A stretch of 64,000 bases of DNA from UBA6183 sp943372215 (lineage in GTDB: Bacteria; Bacteroidota; Bacteroidia; UKL13-3). A program made the position numbers and the translations under genes. The stretch covers positions 157,187 through 221,186 of the forward strand of contig CALRXU020000007.1 of the NCBI GenBank assembly GCA_943372215.1. Reading direction: 5' to 3'. Positions 25,085 to 36,100 of this stretch are shown here, piece after piece; the stretch's first letter is position 1, and every line of letters starts with the position of its first letter. A model generated the notes under the pieces. It did not search any database and was not told the DNA's origin. It saw nothing but the letters and a program-made list of their open reading frames with translations.

Positions 25085-25861
25085 ATGACAACTAAAAGAA
25101 CTGTTTTAATTACTGGTAGTACCAGTGGTATTGGATTAGCCATTGCCCGCAACTTTGCAGCCAAGGGGCATCATATTGTATTTAATGGCTTAGAAGCAAA
25201 TGGTGCAGCTATTGCGGCAGAAACCGCAGCGGAGTTTGGTGTTGAGTATTTGTTTCATCCATGCAATGTGCTGGTGCCTGAACAAATAACAGACATGGTG
25301 ACACAGGCCATTGCAAAATTTGGCACTATTGATATTTTGGTGAATAATGCCGGTATTCAATTTGTATCTCCGGTGCAAGATTTTCCATTAGAGAAATGGA
25401 ACGCCATTATTGGCATTAACCTAACTGCGCCCTTTTTGCTCACCAAAGCCGTTTGGCCCTATATGCAAAAGCAACAATTCGGACGAATCATCAATATAGC
25501 CTCTGCTCATGGATTGGTGGCTTCTGAATTCAAATCGGCTTATGTGGCCAGCAAACATGGCATTATTGGTTTTACCAAAACCACAGCTTTGGAAGGTGCA
25601 CCATACAACATTACGGTTAATGCCGTTTGCCCTGGTTATGTGCATACGCCTATTGTTGAAAACCAAATTGGCGACCAGATGAAGGCGCATAACCTTACCC
25701 GTGAGGAAGTGATAGAAAAAGTAATGCTGGCCAAACAAGCCATTAAGTCTTTTATTCCTATTGAGTTGATTGCAAATAGTGTTGCCTTTTTAGCCGCTGA
25801 TGAAAACACCACCATTACAGGCATTGCATTGCCTGTTGAAGGAGGATGGACCGCTCAGTAA
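25085..25861 (+). CDS. Short-chain dehydrogenase, 3-hydroxybutyrate dehydrogenase-like
   Basis: A 258-residue SDR. The cofactor loop TGSTSGIGLAIA is near residues 11-22, the NNAG motif is in LVNNAGIQFV, the catalytic Ser is in NIASAHGLVAS, and the YxxxK pair is in YVASKHGIIGF. VCPGYVHTPIVENQI after the active site and IPIELIANSVAFLAADENTTITG at the C-terminus match D-3-hydroxybutyrate dehydrogenases, which interconvert 3-hydroxybutyrate and acetoacetate with NAD. No polyhydroxybutyrate gene is nearby, so the substrate assignment is tentative. All catalytic residues are in place. Confidence 0.85.
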   Translation: MTTKRTVLITGSTSGIGLAIARNFAAKGHHIVFNGLEANGAAIAAETAAEFGVEYLFHPCNVLVPEQITDMVTQAIAKFGTIDILVNNAGIQFVSPVQDFPLEKWNAIIGINLTAPFLLTKAVWPYMQKQQFGRIINIASAHGLVASEFKSAYVASKHGIIGFTKTTALEGAPYNITVNAVCPGYVHTPIVENQIGDQMKAHNLTREEVIEKVMLAKQAIKSFIPIELIANSVAFLAADENTTITGIALPVEGGWTAQ

Positions 25862-25909
25862 TTCACTCATTACTATTATTTCCATTTTTGTACTTACTTT
25901 ATAATACAC

Positions 25910-26791
25910 ATGATTAAACATCAATCTGATAACAGTAGCAGGCCCACTGCAACCAACCACATGATACATGCCCATGGGATTAACCTGCATTACATCAGGT
26001 ACGAAAATCCTGGTAAGCCTGTTCTACTCCTTTTACATGGCCTTACCGCAAATTGTAGGGCTTTTGAAGGGTTGGTAAGCCATGGCTTATACAAAAACTT
26101 TGATTTGGTTGCCGTTGATTTAAGGGGCAGGGGCTTAAGCGATAAGCCTCTTTTTGGTTATTCTTTAAAAATACATGCCCTAGATATTATTGAATTGGTT
26201 AGAAAACTAAACCTGCAAGATGTTTCGCTTGTTGGGCATTCTTATGGTGGTTTGCTGTCATCATTTTTATGCTTCTTTTATCCAAAAACGTTTAACAAAG
26301 TGGTGATGCTTGATGCTGCCCCTGAAATGAATAAAAAAGCACCTGAAATGTTGCAGACGGCATTAGGTCGTTTAGATAAAATTTACACCACCAAAACGGA
26401 GTACCTAGATACCATAAAAAAAGCGCCTTACATCAATTTTTGGGATGATGATATGCTTGCTTATTTTGAAGCAGATATTGAAGAGTTTGAAAATGGGACA
26501 GTGTCTCCACGACCAGATTTAGCGCAGATTATGCAAGTAGCATTTGATGTAGGCATTTCGCCTTTGGCTAAATATTTTAAAGGCTTGCAACAACCTGCTT
26601 TGTTGGTTTGCGCATCTGAAAACTACAACTTAAATGAACCCATATTACCAGGATACTTGGCAGAAAAGGCCGCAGCAAATATGAAAAACTGTAACGTACA
26701 GTATGTTGAAGCCAATCACCATACCATGGTTTATGGCAAATACGCTGAACAAATTGTGGGATATATTGAGGAGTTTATGGCTGGTGTGTAA
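25910..26791 (+). CDS. Alpha/beta hydrolase
   Basis: A 293-residue alpha/beta-hydrolase. The oxyanion-hole loop is LLLLHGLTANCRAF, the strand with the acid-base loop is VAVDLRGRGLSDKP, and the nucleophile elbow is GHSYGG (Ser in VSLVGHSYGGLLSSF). The likely catalytic His is in VEANHHTMVYG near the C-terminus. The acid is probably the Asp/Glu in the ALLVCASENYNLNEP region, which is not a clean match. Substrate is unknown. It follows the SDR by 48 bases and is convergent with the Rieske gene, whose stop codon follows directly after its own. Confidence 0.85.
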   Translation: MIKHQSDNSSRPTATNHMIHAHGINLHYIRYENPGKPVLLLLHGLTANCRAFEGLVSHGLYKNFDLVAVDLRGRGLSDKPLFGYSLKIHALDIIELVRKLNLQDVSLVGHSYGGLLSSFLCFFYPKTFNKVVMLDAAPEMNKKAPEMLQTALGRLDKIYTTKTEYLDTIKKAPYINFWDDDMLAYFEADIEEFENGTVSPRPDLAQIMQVAFDVGISPLAKYFKGLQQPALLVCASENYNLNEPILPGYLAEKAAANMKNCNVQYVEANHHTMVYGKYAEQIVGYIEEFMAGV

Positions 26792-27130
26792 CTAAAACTG
26801 CCACCATTTTTTCTTTAAGCCGATATAAACACCATCTTCACGGGTCTGTACAGGATATGATTCGATGTAATCGCCTTGTAAACCTTTACCTGTTTTTAAA
26901 TCATAGCGGTAACGGTGCACCGGGCATACCACTTGCTCGTTCTCGCACCATCCTCCTCTTCCTAAATGCGCCCCGGCATGTGGGCACTTGTCATCTACTG
27001 CATAATAACCTGTTGGGGTTCTGGCCATGCAAATTCTTTTGCCATCTATTTCAATGGTTCTGGTTGAGTTTAGTTGCTGTGGCTCATTGCCATGCAATTT
27101 AAAATCATACACTTTATAGTAACGAAGCAT
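26792..27130 (-). CDS. Rieske [2Fe-2S] domain protein
   Basis: A 112-residue single-domain Rieske ferredoxin. The cluster ligands are Cys49-x-His51 (CPHAGAHL) and Cys69-xx-His72 (CPVHRYRY). The strand pattern before and after is that of nitrite-reductase small-subunit or dioxygenase-ferredoxin Rieske proteins, soluble and without a signal peptide. It would pass electrons to a partner oxygenase or reductase, none of which lies next to it. It abuts the alpha/beta-hydrolase gene tail to tail with no spacer. Ligands and length are complete. Confidence 0.9.
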   Translation of the reverse strand: MLRYYKVYDFKLHGNEPQQLNSTRTIEIDGKRICMARTPTGYYAVDDKCPHAGAHLGRGGWCENEQVVCPVHRYRYDLKTGKGLQGDYIESYPVQTREDGVYIGLKKKWWQF

Positions 27131-27156
27131 GTATTGGTTAAATGCGAATAGGTTGG

Positions 27157-27600
27157 TTATTCTGTTGGAAGAAGTAACAGCTTTAGTTTTACACTGGTTT
27201 GATCATTGTTTAACACCAACACCAAACTGTCTTCACTTAAATGTTGCACGGGGATACTTTTTGTTTTTTGCTCATTGCCCTCTTTACCATCACTTATAAA
27301 TTCAATGGCTGTTGCCTGCAAGTTCCATTTACCAGTAGATGTTGCTGCTACGTTTCCAGTGATGTAAGTGCCATCGGCTTTAAACTCATACAAATTCTTG
27401 GTAAGCACATCGCGCATTACCGCACGTTGTCGCTGCATCATATTGCCTTGCATGGTATCGCTTTGCACAACCGACTGTTTATCGTCTAAAAAAATAACAT
27501 CAGCTACCCGCCACCTTCTTACCAAAGCCTTTTCACGTTTATCTGTACAGGCCATCGCCAAAAATAGCATCACCATCAATACCCATTCAATTTTTTTCAT
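27157..27600 (-). CDS. Lipocalin-like lipoprotein, unknown function
   Basis: A 147-residue lipoprotein with signal MKKIEWVLMVMLFLAMAC and a short beta-rich domain: VRRWRVADVIFLDD, then LTKNLYEFKADGTYITGN, STGKWNLQATAIEFIS and LSEDSLVLVLNN. The series of a W-x-V-A start, a FKADGTY strand and GKWxL strand is the shape of lipocalin-like (DUF5004/DUF4923-type) domains, which are common in Bacteroidota and often lipidated. Ligand is unknown. It is upstream of the Rieske gene by 26 bases on the same strand and may be cotranscribed with it. Confidence 0.75.
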   Translation of the reverse strand: MKKIEWVLMVMLFLAMACTDKREKALVRRWRVADVIFLDDKQSVVQSDTMQGNMMQRQRAVMRDVLTKNLYEFKADGTYITGNVAATSTGKWNLQATAIEFISDGKEGNEQKTKSIPVQHLSEDSLVLVLNNDQTSVKLKLLLLPTE

Positions 27601-27718
27601 TGCTTTTTATCCTCATAGCTTATTTAATTTACCATTAAATAACGCCAAATTGTTGTTTAATTAAGAACTTAAGAACCGTGAACACCAAAAAATCCAGTAC
27701 AATCTAACCACAAAAAAC

Positions 27719-27726
27719 TATTTTTG
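27719..27726 (+). promoter_or_regulatory. Putative -7 element of pgk
   Basis: TATTTTTG fits TAnnTTTG and ends 48 bases before the pgk ATG. No clear -33 element is seen. Confidence 0.4.
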
Positions 27727-27774
27727 CCACCATTTTAACTTTTATTTAATAGCAATATTCCTAATTTACTCAGC

Positions 27775-28986
27775 ATGAAAACTGTAGATGATTTGAATTT
27801 TTCAGGCAAAAAAGCCATCGTACGTGTTGATTTTAACGTGCCACTTGATAAACAAACCTTTGCCATTACTGATGATGCCAGGATTCGCGCCACCATTCCT
27901 ACACTTAAAAAAATTCTTGCTGATGGTGGAAGTTGCATTTTGATGAGCCATTTGGGCCGCCCTTTAAAAAAGTTAAAAGAGGATGGTTCCATTGATAAAG
28001 AGAAGTTTACACTAAAACATACCCTGAGTTGTATTAGCGAGTTGTTGCAAACACCAGTACAGTTTGCAGGTGATTGTATTGGAGAAGAGGCCAAAACAAA
28101 AGCAGCACAACTAAAACCCGGAGAAGTATTGCTATTGGAGAACTTAAGGTTTTACAAAGAAGAAGAGAAAGGTGATGCTGAATTTGCCAAAAAACTAAGC
28201 GAATTGGCTGATGTTTATGTGAATGATGCTTTTGGTACTGCCCACCGTGCGCATGCCAGCACGGCCATTATTGCACAATATTTTACTGAAAAGTGTTTTG
28301 GTTATGTTATGGCAAAAGAAATAGCCAACGCTGAGTTGGTAATGAAACAAGCTGCAAGACCTTTTACCGCAATTACTGGTGGTGCTAAGGTAAGTGATAA
28401 GTTATTGATTTTGGAAAACCTGATTGACAAAGTTGATTACCTGATTATTGGTGGAGGAATGGCTTACACATTTCTTAAGGCCCTTGGTTATGAAATTGGT
28501 TCAAGTTTATGTGAAGAAGACAAACTTCAACTTTGCCTTGACCTGATGGGAAAAGCCAAATCAAAAGGCGTAAAGCTTATGCTACCCGTAGATAGTATTG
28601 TGGCAGATGCTTTTAGTAATGAAGCAAACTATAAAGTGTGCAACAACAAAATGATTGAAGCTGGTTGGATGGGACTGGACATCGGCCCAGAAGCTATTCA
28701 GGAATACACTGCAGTGATTCAACAATCTAAAACCATTTTATGGAACGGCCCTATGGGTGTTTTTGAAATGAGTCATTTTGAGAATGGCACCAAACAAGCA
28801 GGCATGGCAGTTGCCGAGGCTACTAAAAACGGAGCTTTTAGTTTAATTGGTGGAGGAGATAGTGCTGCTGCCGTTGCTAAATTCGGGCTTGAACATGGCG
28901 TAAGCTACATTAGCACTGGAGGTGGGGCATTGTTGGAATATTTTGAAGGAAAAGAATTGCCTGGAATAAAGGCCCTGAATAATTAA
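27775..28986 (+). CDS. pgk: Phosphoglycerate kinase
   Basis: A 403-residue glycolytic enzyme that moves a phosphate from 1,3-bisphosphoglycerate to ADP. The N-domain start is RVDFNVPLDK, then SHLGRP, the hinge LENLRFYKEEEKGD, VNDAFGTAHRAHAST, and the nucleotide-binding GGAKVSDKLLILENL, WNGPMGVFE and GGGDSAAAVAKFG. The C-terminal STGGGALLEYFEGKELPGI is complete. Length is normal. It has its own promoter-like site; the VanZ-like gene follows 55 bases on. Confidence 0.98.
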   Translation: MKTVDDLNFSGKKAIVRVDFNVPLDKQTFAITDDARIRATIPTLKKILADGGSCILMSHLGRPLKKLKEDGSIDKEKFTLKHTLSCISELLQTPVQFAGDCIGEEAKTKAAQLKPGEVLLLENLRFYKEEEKGDAEFAKKLSELADVYVNDAFGTAHRAHASTAIIAQYFTEKCFGYVMAKEIANAELVMKQAARPFTAITGGAKVSDKLLILENLIDKVDYLIIGGGMAYTFLKALGYEIGSSLCEEDKLQLCLDLMGKAKSKGVKLMLPVDSIVADAFSNEANYKVCNNKMIEAGWMGLDIGPEAIQEYTAVIQQSKTILWNGPMGVFEMSHFENGTKQAGMAVAEATKNGAFSLIGGGDSAAAVAKFGLEHGVSYISTGGGALLEYFEGKELPGIKALNN

Positions 28987-29041
28987 CCTTTACACACCAA
29001 TAAAAGTTTGTAATTTCGTTTCCTACAGGTTGTACGTTTAC

Positions 29042-29440
29042 ATGTTCAATCTAGTACCTATCATGCAACAATACCTCATTTTTCGCTTTCGTTTTGTTAT
29101 CGTATGGGCTTTGGTAATTTTATTTGCCTGTGGTGCTCAGCCCAGCACTTTTGCAGAGCTTAGGCTAGAGGATTTGTTCGGATACGACAAGCCAATTCAT
29201 GCGTTTTTATTCGGGTTTCAGGCCTGGTTACTGATTCAGGCATCATTAAAAACAACACGGAACGCCCGATGGCTTATTACAATAAGTTGTTTAACGAGTG
29301 CTGGTTATGGAGTGTTTATTGAGCTGCTACAAAAATGGGTATTCACTGGCAGAAGCTATGACTATTTTGATATGCTAGCCAACTCAATTGGCTGCTTAAT
29401 TGTGTATTTTATCGCCTTAAAAAAACTACAACATGTTTGA
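29042..29440 (+). CDS. VanZ-like membrane protein
   Basis: A 132-residue protein with about four membrane segments: FRFVIVWALVILFACG, FGYDKPIHAFLFGFQAWLLI, WLITISCLTSAGYGVFIELLQ and MLANSIGCLIVYFIAL. The DKxxHAxxF motif in the second segment and GYGVFIELLQKW...RSYDYFDMLANSIG mark the VanZ family. Members link to teicoplanin resistance or to lipid-linked precursor handling, but most are unassigned. The start is uncertain: TTG 29030, ATG 29042 or ATG 29063. A TAATTTCG box lies at 29011-29018. It overlaps the methyltransferase by eight bases. Confidence 0.75.
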   Translation: MFNLVPIMQQYLIFRFRFVIVWALVILFACGAQPSTFAELRLEDLFGYDKPIHAFLFGFQAWLLIQASLKTTRNARWLITISCLTSAGYGVFIELLQKWVFTGRSYDYFDMLANSIGCLIVYFIALKKLQHV

Positions 29441-30086
29441 TATTGTTAAACCTAGCCTGCAAGCTTATTGTGATGAACACACCTCCCCTGAAAGTAAAAC
29501 ATTACAGGAGCTAAACCGGTTTACCCATGCCAATGTGCTACAGCCGCGTATGTTAAGTGGCCATTTCCAAGGCAGACTGCTAAGCATGTTTAGTAAAATG
29601 ATTAAGCCTGAATACATTCTTGAAATTGGAACCTATACGGGGTACTCTGCTATATGCCTAGCCGAAGGATTGCAAAAAGGCGGAAAACTCATTACCATTG
29701 ATATTAACCCAGAGCAAGAAGAAAACATTTACCATTATTTTAAAAAGGCGGGCATGGAACAATCCATACAGTTTATTGTTGGCGATGCCCTAAACATTAT
29801 AAAAACCTTACCTTATCGTTTTGATATTGTTTTTATTGATGCAGATAAGCCCAACTATGTGAAATATTACGAATTAGTAATGCCTTTACTTAAAAAAGAT
29901 GGTTATATATTTGCAGATAATGTTTTATGGAGCGGAAAAGTGGTTGAAGATGAATCGATAAAAAAAGACAGGGACACCCAATTGCTTGATGCTTTTAATA
30001 AACATGTAAAAAACGACCCTAGGATTGAGCAGGTTTTATTACCCGTTCGAGATGGTATTTTAATTGGCAAAAAAGTATCAGATTAG
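29433..30086 (+). CDS. SAM-dependent O-methyltransferase (class I, COMT-like)
   Basis: A 217-residue methyltransferase. Motif I is ILEIGTYTGYSAICLAEGL (SAM-binding glycines), followed by KLITIDINPEQE, QFIVGDALNIIK, and VFIDADKPNYVKYYELVMPLL, which holds the metal-binding Asp, then FADNVLWSGKV. The group methylates catechol-like or other hydroxylated substrates with Mg2+. The substrate in this organism is unknown. Its start lies within the end of the VanZ-like gene (overlap of eight bases), so translation is probably coupled. Confidence 0.9.
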   Translation: MFDIVKPSLQAYCDEHTSPESKTLQELNRFTHANVLQPRMLSGHFQGRLLSMFSKMIKPEYILEIGTYTGYSAICLAEGLQKGGKLITIDINPEQEENIYHYFKKAGMEQSIQFIVGDALNIIKTLPYRFDIVFIDADKPNYVKYYELVMPLLKKDGYIFADNVLWSGKVVEDESIKKDRDTQLLDAFNKHVKNDPRIEQVLLPVRDGILIGKKVSD

Positions 30087-30156
30087 TTTATTTATATATA
30101 AATAGCTTTTTTTTGAATTAAATAGCTATATTAGGGATTTCATTTTAGGGAGGATT

Positions 30157-33100
30157 ATGTTAAAACTTAAACTTGGATTTGGATTACTTTTAGTAGCCTG
30201 TACCTTTTATGGTGCGTATGCTGCTTGCCCTAATCTAAACCTTAGCTTTACAGTACCCACTCAAGTTGGTTGCGGGGTTCCCCAAAACTTTAGTTTCGAT
30301 AATACCTCTACAGGTTCCAATGCCAATAATGTGGCTTACATCTGGAAAATAGACGGTGTGCGGGTAGATAGCACATTTGGCACAGTTCCCAATTTCAACT
30401 ATACTTTTGGCGGTCCAGGTACTTTTGTGGTGCGGGTAGTTGCTATTACACCAGGCAATTGCAGAGACTCCATACAACAATCGGTTACCATTACCTCTGG
30501 AGCCCCGCTTGTTTATGACGGGAACTTGGCATTGACGTTTACTCCCCGTTGGACCAATTGCATCATCAATCCCTTGCAAAGCAACAACTACAACATGAGC
30601 GTATCCTCTAATGTTGTTTTAAACAACTATACCATTATTTGGGGTGATGCCACTGCCAATGCCACTGGCGCAAGTTTGCTTGTTGGAAACGTAATTAACC
30701 ACAATTACACCACACTTGGTTTATTTACAATAAAAATAGTTACCGTAAATGCGGGTTGCAGTGATACCATTACCGGAACGGTTATCAATATGCGCCCAGT
30801 AAGTACCTCTATTAAACCTCTTCCAGCTGGACAATTAGCAGGTTGCGCACCACATACCATTACCTTTCAGGATACGACTCAAAATGCACTACCAGGAACC
30901 ATTCTCACTTGGAATTTTGGTGATGGTACGGTTATTACCCGAGACTGGACTCAGGCAAATCAACCCATTACCCATACTTATTTACCTACTGGCAATGGAA
31001 ATTGCATTTACACTGTTTCTTTAAGTGCAATTAATACCAATTGCAATACGGGTACAAACAATGCTTCGGTTTTTACCATTTCACCTATTCTTATTTTTGA
31101 TAAGGACGTGGCCCAGATTAATCCACCTTCTAACTTGTGTCAACCGACACTAACTTACACCTTTGGTAATTCGTCACAAGATAATTGTATTAGCGGGCAG
31201 CGTTATTATTACTGGAGTTTTGGTGATGGCACCAACACTGGATGGATTACTACTAAAAATGCACAAACTCATACATTTCCTTCACTGGGACCTTATACCA
31301 TTATGCTAATTGACAGCAACCCATGTGGAAGTGATACTACGTTTGCAACTGTAACCATAAATGCACCGCCATTGGTAGGTTTTACCATGAGCCCAAGGTT
31401 TGGATGTGCGCCTTTATCAGTTACTTTAACAGACACCTCCCGTGGAACAGGGAATACCCGATTTTGGACCTTGTTAGGAACCACCCCAAATAGCTCCTCA
31501 CAGCCAACACTAACGAGAACATACACGAACCCTGGCACCTATGTGGTGCGCTTGGCCGTAAGTAACGCCTGCGCTAATAATATCATTAGAACAGACACCC
31601 TTAGGGTATACGCTAAACCTAGTGTATCAATAGGTAATGCCATATCAGGTTGTGTGCCACATACGGTTCAGGTGCAAAATAACACCACCAACCAAGGTCC
31701 TAACGCCACCTATTTTTGGGATTTTGGAAACGGGCAAACATCCACTTTACGCGTCCCTCCTCCGGTTACCTATACCACAACAGGCTCTTTTCCCATTAAA
31801 TTAATTGTAACTGATACTTGTGGTAAGGATTCGCAAACGGTAACGATAGCGGTGAGTACTTTACCCAATGCTCAGTTCACTGCAACCAATGTATGCAGGG
31901 GAACGGCCACAACATTTACCAGTTCGTCAACAGTAGCCCCTGGTGATGTAATTACCAATTATAAGTGGATTTATGGAAATGGAGATAGCACCAACTCGGG
32001 AACAGCTATCCAAAATTTCACTTATCCTGCTTCTGGAACATTTAATGCCATATTACAAATTACCACGGATAAAACCTGTATTGACAGGGACACGATAGTA
32101 GTCTCCGTTAGGGCATCACCCAATATTAGTTTTGTTGCAACACCATCCAATATTTGCGATGGTACTGTTGTCAATTTTAATGGCACTGCCAGCACTACTG
32201 CCCCATCAACCATCGCTTCTTATCGATGGACATTTGGCACTACAGACACAGCTAGAATTGAAGATACGGTGTATCGCTTTCCTGGACCTGCAACCTATAA
32301 TGTGGTGTATTCAGTTAGTAATAACGCTGGTTGCACAACTAATGTAAACTCTAGCATTACCGTTCATCCCGTGCCCGATGCACGCTTGTTTAGAACAATT
32401 GCTTGCCGTGGCCAACGCACTTTTTTTACAGATAGTTCTATTGTTGGTTTTGGCAACACCATTAACCAATGGGCCTGGGACTTTGATAACAATGGTGTTA
32501 CGGACAGCACCACCAAAAATCCAAGTTTTATCTTTCCCAATACAGGTACCTTTAGAACAAAACTAACCGTAACTACCAATAATGGTTGCAGCAACACCGA
32601 TAGTATTAATACAGTGGTTAATTCCACTCCTACTGCTGCTGTTGCAAGTAATGCACCTGCATTGTGCAAAGGAGATACGTTTAATTTTACCAATAATTCC
32701 CTGGGGGCATTTGCGTACTCTTGGACTTTTGGAGATGGCTCAGGGGAGTTTTTTGTAACGAGCACTGCGCCTTTTCCTTATATTTATAGTGATACCGGAC
32801 AATTTACCACAAAACTGTTGGCCATTAGCCTTCAAGGATGCAGAGACTCTGCTACTGTTCCTGTGATATCACGCCCCTTACCTATTGCCTCTTTTAGCGT
32901 AAATGATACCATTGGTTGTGCACCCAAAACCTTTACTTTTTCCAATAGCTCTATTTTATCAAACGGTTACAGGTGGTTGGTGGGCAATACACAAACCAGC
33001 ACAGCAACAAACAGACCAGATACCCTTATTGGTTTAAGCGGACAAGTTGTTCCAATACGCCTAGTTGCCACAAACCAGTTTAATTGCAAGCCAGATACTG

Positions 33101-36100
33101 CTGTAAAAACACTTTATACTTTTGGTAATCCTACGCCTAATTTTACCATTAGCAAGGATAGTGGTTGTGGCCCACTCAGCGTTAGTTTTATCAATACCAC
33201 GCCTAATGGTTCAAGTTATCGGTGGCGGCTTGGTAATGGCGATACGGCCAATACACTTGATGCTGCAAGTATTTATCTGCCCTCACAACAAAATGACAGC
33301 ACTTATCAGGTTAAATTAATTGCCAATAATATTGCGGGTTGCAGGGATAGCATTACCAAAACGGTTCGGGTTTTCCCTAAACCAGTGAGTGTATTTTCAC
33401 ATACCATTAATAATGGTTGTGGGCCTCTGGCAGTAACTTTCACTAACAGTTCAAACCACAAATTTGGAGGCACCATTGCGGATATGACATTTAACTGGAA
33501 TTTTGGAAACAATACCTCTTCCACCCAACAGAATCCGACAGGAACTTTCCTTGCCTCGGCAACAAAGGACACTACTTACCAAGTGCGGTTGATTTCATTT
33601 AGCAGGTATGGTTGTGCTGATACCTCTTCATCAACTGTGCGCGTTTACCCTAAGGCTAAAGCAGCATTTGTTGCAAATGCACCTGCAGGTTGCGGACCGC
33701 ATACCACCACATTTACCAACAACTCTATTCCCAATGATACAGGTTCTATCAATATTATGACTTTTGCTTGGCGGTTTGGCAACGGGCAAACATCTACACA
33801 GGTTAATCCTCAAGCAACATATACAGCATCAAAAACAGTAGATAGCATTTACTCGCCAAGACTAATTGCTTTTTCTGAGCATGGGTGCGCTGATACTTCT
33901 TTTGGTGTGGTGCGCGTTTACCCTAATCCAAAATCGGTGTTTACACCAAGTGTAACCAGTGGTTGTGGTCCGTTAAATGTTACCTTTTCCAACCAATCTT
34001 TCCCTAATGACACGGGTAGTATTAATGACATGACCTTTTTATGGAATTATGGCAATGGGTTTAGTGATGTAACTAAGGATGGCACTTCGCAATTCACGGC
34101 CCGATTACTTGCGGATACTCCTTACACCATACGTTTAACAGCATTTAGTGAGCATGGCTGCATAGATACCACTACCCGCAAAGTTATTGTAAGGCCCAAT
34201 CCTGTTACTGCTTTTTCTACCAACAAAACCGCTGGTTGTGGCCCTTTAAATGTTCAATTCACCAACAACACCCAACTTGGGTTTAAGTATTATTGGGATT
34301 TTGGTGATGGGGATACCACTGCCGCTTTAAGTCCAGCTCATACCTACGCTTCTTATCAAATTTTTGATTCTATTTATGAAGTTAAACTTGCCTCACAATC
34401 CAACTATGGTTGTTTGGGCGACACCGTAAAAACAACCATTATTGCCCGTTATGACCCCATTGCTGATTTTTTCCCTTCCACTGATAGTATTTGTGGTGGT
34501 GGTAGTATCGCCTTTTTTAACTCCTCATTAGGTGGTACCGTAAATAATTGGAGCTTCGGAAATGGCCAATCGTCTGTTGCCATTAACCCAGTTATAAATT
34601 TTGTGGGTTTGCCTACTAAAGATACCACTTATACCGTAAGGCTTATTAGCACTTCTCCTTATGGTTGTAAAGATACCTTGTTTAAACCTATTAAGATAAA
34701 TGCATTGCCCGATGCGCAGTTTAGCAGCATTGCGCCTGCTTGCCATCCTTATCCAGTTACATTTAATAACACTTCGTTACGGGCTGTGAAATATGAATGG
34801 GATTTTGGGGACGCTACTTTTGATACGATAAATAGCAATGCGAGCAAAGTATTTACCAATACGCTAAGCCTTGTTAATCGCATTTATCCAGTTACACTGA
34901 CAGCCAAATCAGTGAGTGGTTGCATTGATACTGCCAAAAGAAATATTACTGTTTATCCTCTGCCTAATGCCAGCATCACCGCATTAAAAACATTACGTTG
35001 TGATACGGCTGAATATAATTTCTTAAACGCAACACAAGGTGCTAGCTCCTATTTATGGCGATTTGGGGATGGCAATACCAGTGCATTGCAATCTCCTATC
35101 CACTATTACAGAACACTTGCTAATTCTAATATTTCTTACACACCAAAAATGATTGCCACCAGTGCCAATGGTTGTATAGACAGTGCCCAAGCTACTGTTA
35201 TTGTTCGTCCGCTTGTTATTGCTGATTTTAACGCATCGGCTACATCAAGGTGTTTAAACCTTGATGTCCAGTTCCAAAACCTTTCCCGCAACGCGGTTAA
35301 TTACTTTTGGCTTTTTGGTGATGGTGGCGGAACCAACGCAAGTGCTCCTAAGTACAAGTATACAAATACAGGAGCTTTTGATGTTACCTTAATTGCGTAT
35401 GACCAATTTGGCTGTTCGGATACAACCGTTAAGCCAGCCTACATTAACATTTATGAAATTCCAAAAGCATTGTTTTCTTATAATCCAATAGACCCACAAC
35501 TGCCTAATACGTTGGTTAACTTCACTAATTTATCTACCATATCAAGCGGAACGCTAACCAGTGAGTGGAATTTTGGTGATTTTTCAAGTGCAAATAATAC
35601 TTCAACACTGGAAAATCCTTCTCACAATTACAGCGATTCAGGCAACTTTAACCCAGTGCTTATTGTAACAAGTAATCAGGGCTGTAAAGACACTTCTGAT
35701 AGAACGCTAAGGGTTGACCCACGCAAGCCTATACCTGCTTTTGATTGTGATCCAAAATCAGGTTGCAAACCGTTAACGGTAACGTTTACTAACCAAAGTT
35801 TGTATGCGTATACTTACCGATGGGATTTTGGTGATGGTACAAAATCAACCGAGGCAAATCCGGTGCATACTTACTCCCGAGCGGATAGCTTTAACGTTGA
35901 GCTGACCGCCTACGGACCGGGTGGTGATTCAACACTTGAAAAAAGAAGGTTGATTGTAGTGCATGATTTACCAAGGGCCAGGTTTAGTGCTAACCCCACC
36001 AATATATTCTTACCAGAGGCTTATTCTACTTTTACAAATACCTCGTTTGACGCAACAAAAACTTTCTGGACAATTACCAATGACAGCAACAACATTGTTT